From positions 8,556,753-8,620,752 of the forward strand of contig NC_085135.1 of the NCBI RefSeq assembly GCF_030269925.1: a stretch of 64,000 nucleotides of DNA. Reading direction: 5' to 3'. Positions 63,317 through 64,000 of the stretch are shown one piece after another. The position numbers and the translations under genes were made by a program. The DNA comes from Bombyx mori (lineage: Eukaryota > Arthropoda > Insecta > Lepidoptera > Bombycidae). Every line of letters begins with the position of its first letter. The first letter of the stretch is position 1. The notes under the pieces are model-generated. The model did no database searches, was not told where the DNA came from, and saw nothing but the letters and a program-made list of their open reading frames with translations.

Positions 63317-63497
63317 CCGAACAAAAACAGTTTCACTGTAAAAAATTGCGCCAAGTCCACTTTATAAAACTCATCTCAATAACATTTGCACTTTACAAAA
63401 AAAAGAAGACTTCAATAGCTTTCATTCTCTACAAAAATATGTGAAAATAAAAAAATACCAAGAAACCGTCATAAAGATGAAAAAATAAAAAAAAAAT
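63317..63497. mobile_element. Partial duplicate of the inverted-repeat transposon end
   Basis: Repeats the first 180 bp of the long-inverted-repeat element (CCGAACAAAAACAGTTTCAC onward) with a few indels. It breaks in an A run and is followed directly by a full start of the same element. Confidence 0.85.
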
Positions 63498-64000
63498 CCG
63501 AACAAAAACAGTTTCACTGTAAAAAATTGCGCCAAGTCCACGTTTATAAAACTCATCTCAATAACATTTGCACTTTACAAAAAAAAGAAGACTTCAATAG
63601 CTTTCATTCTCTACAAAAATATGTGAAATACAAAAAAATACCAAGAAACCGTCATAAAGATGAAAAAATTAAAAAAAAAATGTTGAAAATTTAAAAATAA
63701 AAAAATAAAAATTTTATCGTACTTGGCGCGCGTCATTGAGTACCCCAAAATTTTTCGGAAGAATTTCAACCCGAGAAAAAAACCATTTTGCTTTAATATA
63801 CAGTGAAAGCTGAAAAAGTTACCCAGGTTATCTTTTTCGCTCTTGTTAGCGTTTTATGAGAAATTGAGACAGAACTACGGTAATTTTCAACAGCTCTCAC
63901 TATATACCTATGGGCTATTATATGCCAAATCGACCACTTTTGCGTTCGACCCCTTTAGATTCAGCTGAAACTTTATTATTCTTTTCTACCCTTTGAAAAA
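63498..64000. mobile_element. Long-inverted-repeat DNA transposon, copy 2 (runs off window)
   Basis: Matches 48357-48859 base for base in length over 503 bp, with no indel seen. It contains the left inverted repeat and part of the non-coding middle. The other end lies outside the window. Confidence 0.88.

Overview
This 64 kb window looks like a gene-free, repeat-built segment of a lepidopteran genome, most probably a silkworm (Bombyx). It has a Bm1-type SINE with a tRNA-like head, a full-length Jockey-clade LINE of the BMC1 type, R1-clade LINEs with the UAAUG stop-start overlap known from silkworm SART1, and Ty3/Gypsy elements of the CsRn1 (Kabuki-like) group. I found no convincing host protein-coding, tRNA or rRNA gene. 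Nearly every long reading frame belongs to a transposable element, many of them nested. That density is what has been described for the silkworm W chromosome, but W linkage is inference only.

Layout. 1-3.7 kb: AT-rich DNA with a possible MITE and a Bm1 SINE split by two tandem Helitron-like units. 3.7-10.2 kb: a complete BEL/Pao LTR retrotransposon with 233-bp LTRs, a 5-bp target duplication, a tRNA-Trp primer site and one 1786-codon gag-pol. 10.2-10.8 kb: a decayed zinc-finger LINE-like fragment. 11.0-16.15 kb: an intact Jockey LINE with a 13-bp target duplication. 16.7-21.75 kb: an R1-clade LINE on the minus strand (copy A), with damaged ORF1 and ORF2. 22.6-35.3 kb: a minus-strand nest of Gypsy elements, with pieces of two Kabuki-like elements surrounding an 8-kb errantivirus-like element carrying gag, pol and a broken env. 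36.4-38.6 kb: a Bm1 fragment, an internal R1-like fragment and a degenerate repeat. 39.2-45.7 kb: short LTR-like direct repeats enclosing a 180-bp higher-order tandem array, interrupted by a minus-strand CR1-like LINE. 45.7-48.4 kb: leader and gag of a second BEL element, cut off by a DNA transposon with 259-bp inverted repeats (48.36-49.40 kb). 50.3-60.0 kb: R1-clade LINE copy B, bounded by a 15-bp target duplication and invaded by a 5'-truncated second Jockey copy. 60.3-61.7 kb: a 5'-truncated LINE of a third Jockey-like lineage. 61.7-63.3 kb: a deleted Gypsy remnant. 63.3-64 kb: a second, almost identical copy of the inverted-repeat transposon, running off the window.

The elements do not act as one pathway. 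Each encodes its own mobilisation functions: gag and nucleocapsid proteins, protease, reverse transcriptase, RNase H, and integrase or APE-type endonuclease. The BEL element and Jockey copy A have all frames open and look recently mobile. The errantivirus gag and pol are open but its env is broken. The R1 copies, the CR1-like LINE, Jockey copy B and the Kabuki-like elements are disabled.

The least ordinary parts are the non-autonomous LTR-like element built around a higher-order satellite, the errantivirus slippery site directly before the gag stop together with a candidate env splice acceptor, the mismatched flanks of that element, the stem-loop with TTAGG-like motifs in the R1 leader, and the two near-identical copies of an unnamed long-inverted-repeat DNA transposon.
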